A stretch of DNA of 64,000 bases, from NCBI RefSeq assembly GCF_002940685.1, contig NZ_PNFP01000014.1, positions 168,491 through 232,490 of the forward strand, given 5' to 3'. Of the stretch, positions 62,896-64,000 are shown piece by piece. The position numbers were made by a program, and so were the translations under genes. The notes below the pieces were generated by a model. That model saw only the letters and a list, made by a program, of their open reading frames with translations, was not told the origin of the DNA and did no database searches. Source of the DNA: Ensifer adhaerens (lineage in GTDB: Bacteria > Pseudomonadota > Alphaproteobacteria > Rhizobiales > Rhizobiaceae). Position 1 is the first letter of the stretch, and each line of letters opens with the position of its first letter.

Positions 62896-63059
62896 TCGGC
62901 AAGAGACCTGGGATCTGTGTCGCCGTCACCACTGCGCCGATGCAAGAAGGGGCGATTTGCCACGATAGCTTCCCCCGTCACAGCGCGGACCAGCTTGTAA
63001 TTCTGTAGCAATTGTCCATCCCCAAGGTCGCCGTTGCATGTCAACGGAGATCATGAAAC

Positions 63060-63959
63060 GTGCTAAAAGAATATTTGATTCAATCGCTTATTTGGGTTTT
63101 CTCCTCGTTCGTCCCGGCCCGAGCGATCGGTCTGGCAGGACTTCTCGCGACAGGCCTGGCCAGCTGCCAGTCGGTTCCATTGAAGGAGGCGGGGACTCTG
63201 ACCTCCTATAGCAACCTCGGTCCGTCGAAAGGCATGGTGGCCAAGAAACGCCTCTACGTCGACGGGCAACGTCTGGCCGGTGTGAAGACCGTCCGCATCG
63301 CGCCGACGATGTTTTCCTTTGCCGCCACCTCCAAGGTCAAGTCAGGTGCCGATCGCGATTTGGTCTCGAACGCTCTCGATCGCGCACTCTGCGTCGCGCT
63401 CAGCGATAGGTATGAGATGGTTTCTGCCGATCAGCCTGCTGATCTCACGGTTCGCTCCGTGGTTGCCGATATTGTTCCGACAGATAAGGCGCTCGCCGGG
63501 GTCTCGACGGCGGTGACGGTTGGTACCGGTTTCGTCTTGCCCGTCAGTGTGCCGCGATTGCCTGTCGGCCTGGGAGGCTTGGCCATAGAGGCCGAAGCTG
63601 TCGATGCCGGCGGCCTGCAAAGCGCTGCGATGCTTTGGGCTCGCGGTGCGAATTCGATCCTCGACAAGCCCCGTGTTTCGGAAGTCGGCGACGCCTACAG
63701 CTTTGCAACGAAATTTGCCAACGAGTTTTCGCAGGTCCTGATCTCCGGCAAGGAGCCGAAGGCATTGGATATCTCGCTGCCCACCCGGCAACGCATGCAA
63801 TCCTGGCTGGGTGGTAAACCCAAATATGCTGCATGCGACGCCTTCGGCCGGGCACCGGGCCTGCTCGGCGCGATCGCTGCCAAGTACGGCGCGCCACCCC
63901 AATGGATCGACAAGAAACCGAGTGGTCGCGTCCCCACAAGTGGTGTAGCTGGGCGGTAG
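63060..63959 (+). CDS. DUF3313-type lipoprotein
   Basis: The 299-residue protein has a lipobox (GLLATGLASCQS) after a long hydrophobic start, and the DUF3313 pattern: YSNLGPSKGMVAKKRLYVDG, VKTVRIAPTMF, DLVSNALDRALCVALSDRY, DLTVRSVVADIVPT. It should be anchored in the outer or inner membrane, function unknown. The start is GTG 63060, with GGAG ten bases upstream. An overlapping ATG at 63053 lies in another frame, so the exact N-terminus, or a small frameshift, is uncertain. Confidence 0.8.
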   Translation: MLKEYLIQSLIWVFSSFVPARAIGLAGLLATGLASCQSVPLKEAGTLTSYSNLGPSKGMVAKKRLYVDGQRLAGVKTVRIAPTMFSFAATSKVKSGADRDLVSNALDRALCVALSDRYEMVSADQPADLTVRSVVADIVPTDKALAGVSTAVTVGTGFVLPVSVPRLPVGLGGLAIEAEAVDAGGLQSAAMLWARGANSILDKPRVSEVGDAYSFATKFANEFSQVLISGKEPKALDISLPTRQRMQSWLGGKPKYAACDAFGRAPGLLGAIAAKYGAPPQWIDKKPSGRVPTSGVAGR

Positions 63960-64000
63960 CGAAGCCGCTCGCGAGCGCGCCCTCGACAGCGCCGTAGCGA

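Noticed and set aside
1..64000. CRISPR array, tRNA, rRNA, complete transposase or integrase
   Set aside because: None was recognised by eye; no regularly spaced direct repeats and no recognisable transposase or integrase motifs were seen.

Overview
The window looks like a high-GC alphaproteobacterial genome or large plasmid, most likely from the Rhizobiales. This is an inference from gene content: a DUF1515 phage-type remnant, an HWE histidine kinase, TRAP transporters, an ATP synthase zeta-subunit paralogue, a BigR/Blh sulfide locus and FNR/FixK-type operators. No rRNA, tRNA, CRISPR array or intact transposase was seen.

Region 1 (about 1-28 kb) is the most striking. Ten copies of one palindrome, TTGAYSNNSRTCAA, sit in its promoter regions, and none was found to the right. 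The form matches the FNR/FixK/Anr family (TTGA-N6-TCAA). The boxes precede a DegP protease and site-2 protease; an Hsp20/USP/host-attachment/ABC-exporter operon; a glucokinase-like gene and ppsA; groEL with an F1-ATPase zeta inhibitor; a second USP; PRPP synthetase; an APH/P-loop kinase with a Mg-type P-ATPase and NAD kinase; phasin and cytochrome c; and a CBS-BON protein with pfkB. ChaB, DUF5335, an alcohol dehydrogenase and a phosphoribosyltransferase follow without a visible box. Together this reads as a low-oxygen survival regulon: protein quality control, a brake on ATP hydrolysis, metabolic rerouting, and Mg/NADP/PRPP supply.

Region 2 (30-41 kb) holds a PAS protein, a sulfonate/nitrate-type ABC importer, a ClC channel, and a sulfide-response locus. 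In that locus blh, YeeE, DUF6691 and TauE/SafE run leftward; a peroxiredoxin and a two-cysteine BigR-type ArsR repressor run rightward; and a palindrome lies between them. A LOG-family protein follows.

Region 3 (41.5-54.5 kb) contains an EF-hand protein, a decayed flavin monooxygenase, and copy 1 of a 1.5 kb duplicated two-component segment whose kinase is fused in frame to the C-terminal half of a siderophore-interacting protein. Next come a methyltransferase, a sulfite-oxidase-like enzyme, a broken and an intact RidA, a TRAP transporter with an M20 amidohydrolase, a LysR regulator, and an HWE kinase with its receiver protein.

Region 4 (54.5-64 kb) has a DUF1515 remnant, a run of small leftward stress-type or unknown genes (CsbD, DUF3072 and others), a flavodoxin-fold reductase, a broken cysteine hydrolase, copy 2 of the duplication with the complete sensor kinase, and a DUF3313 lipoprotein.
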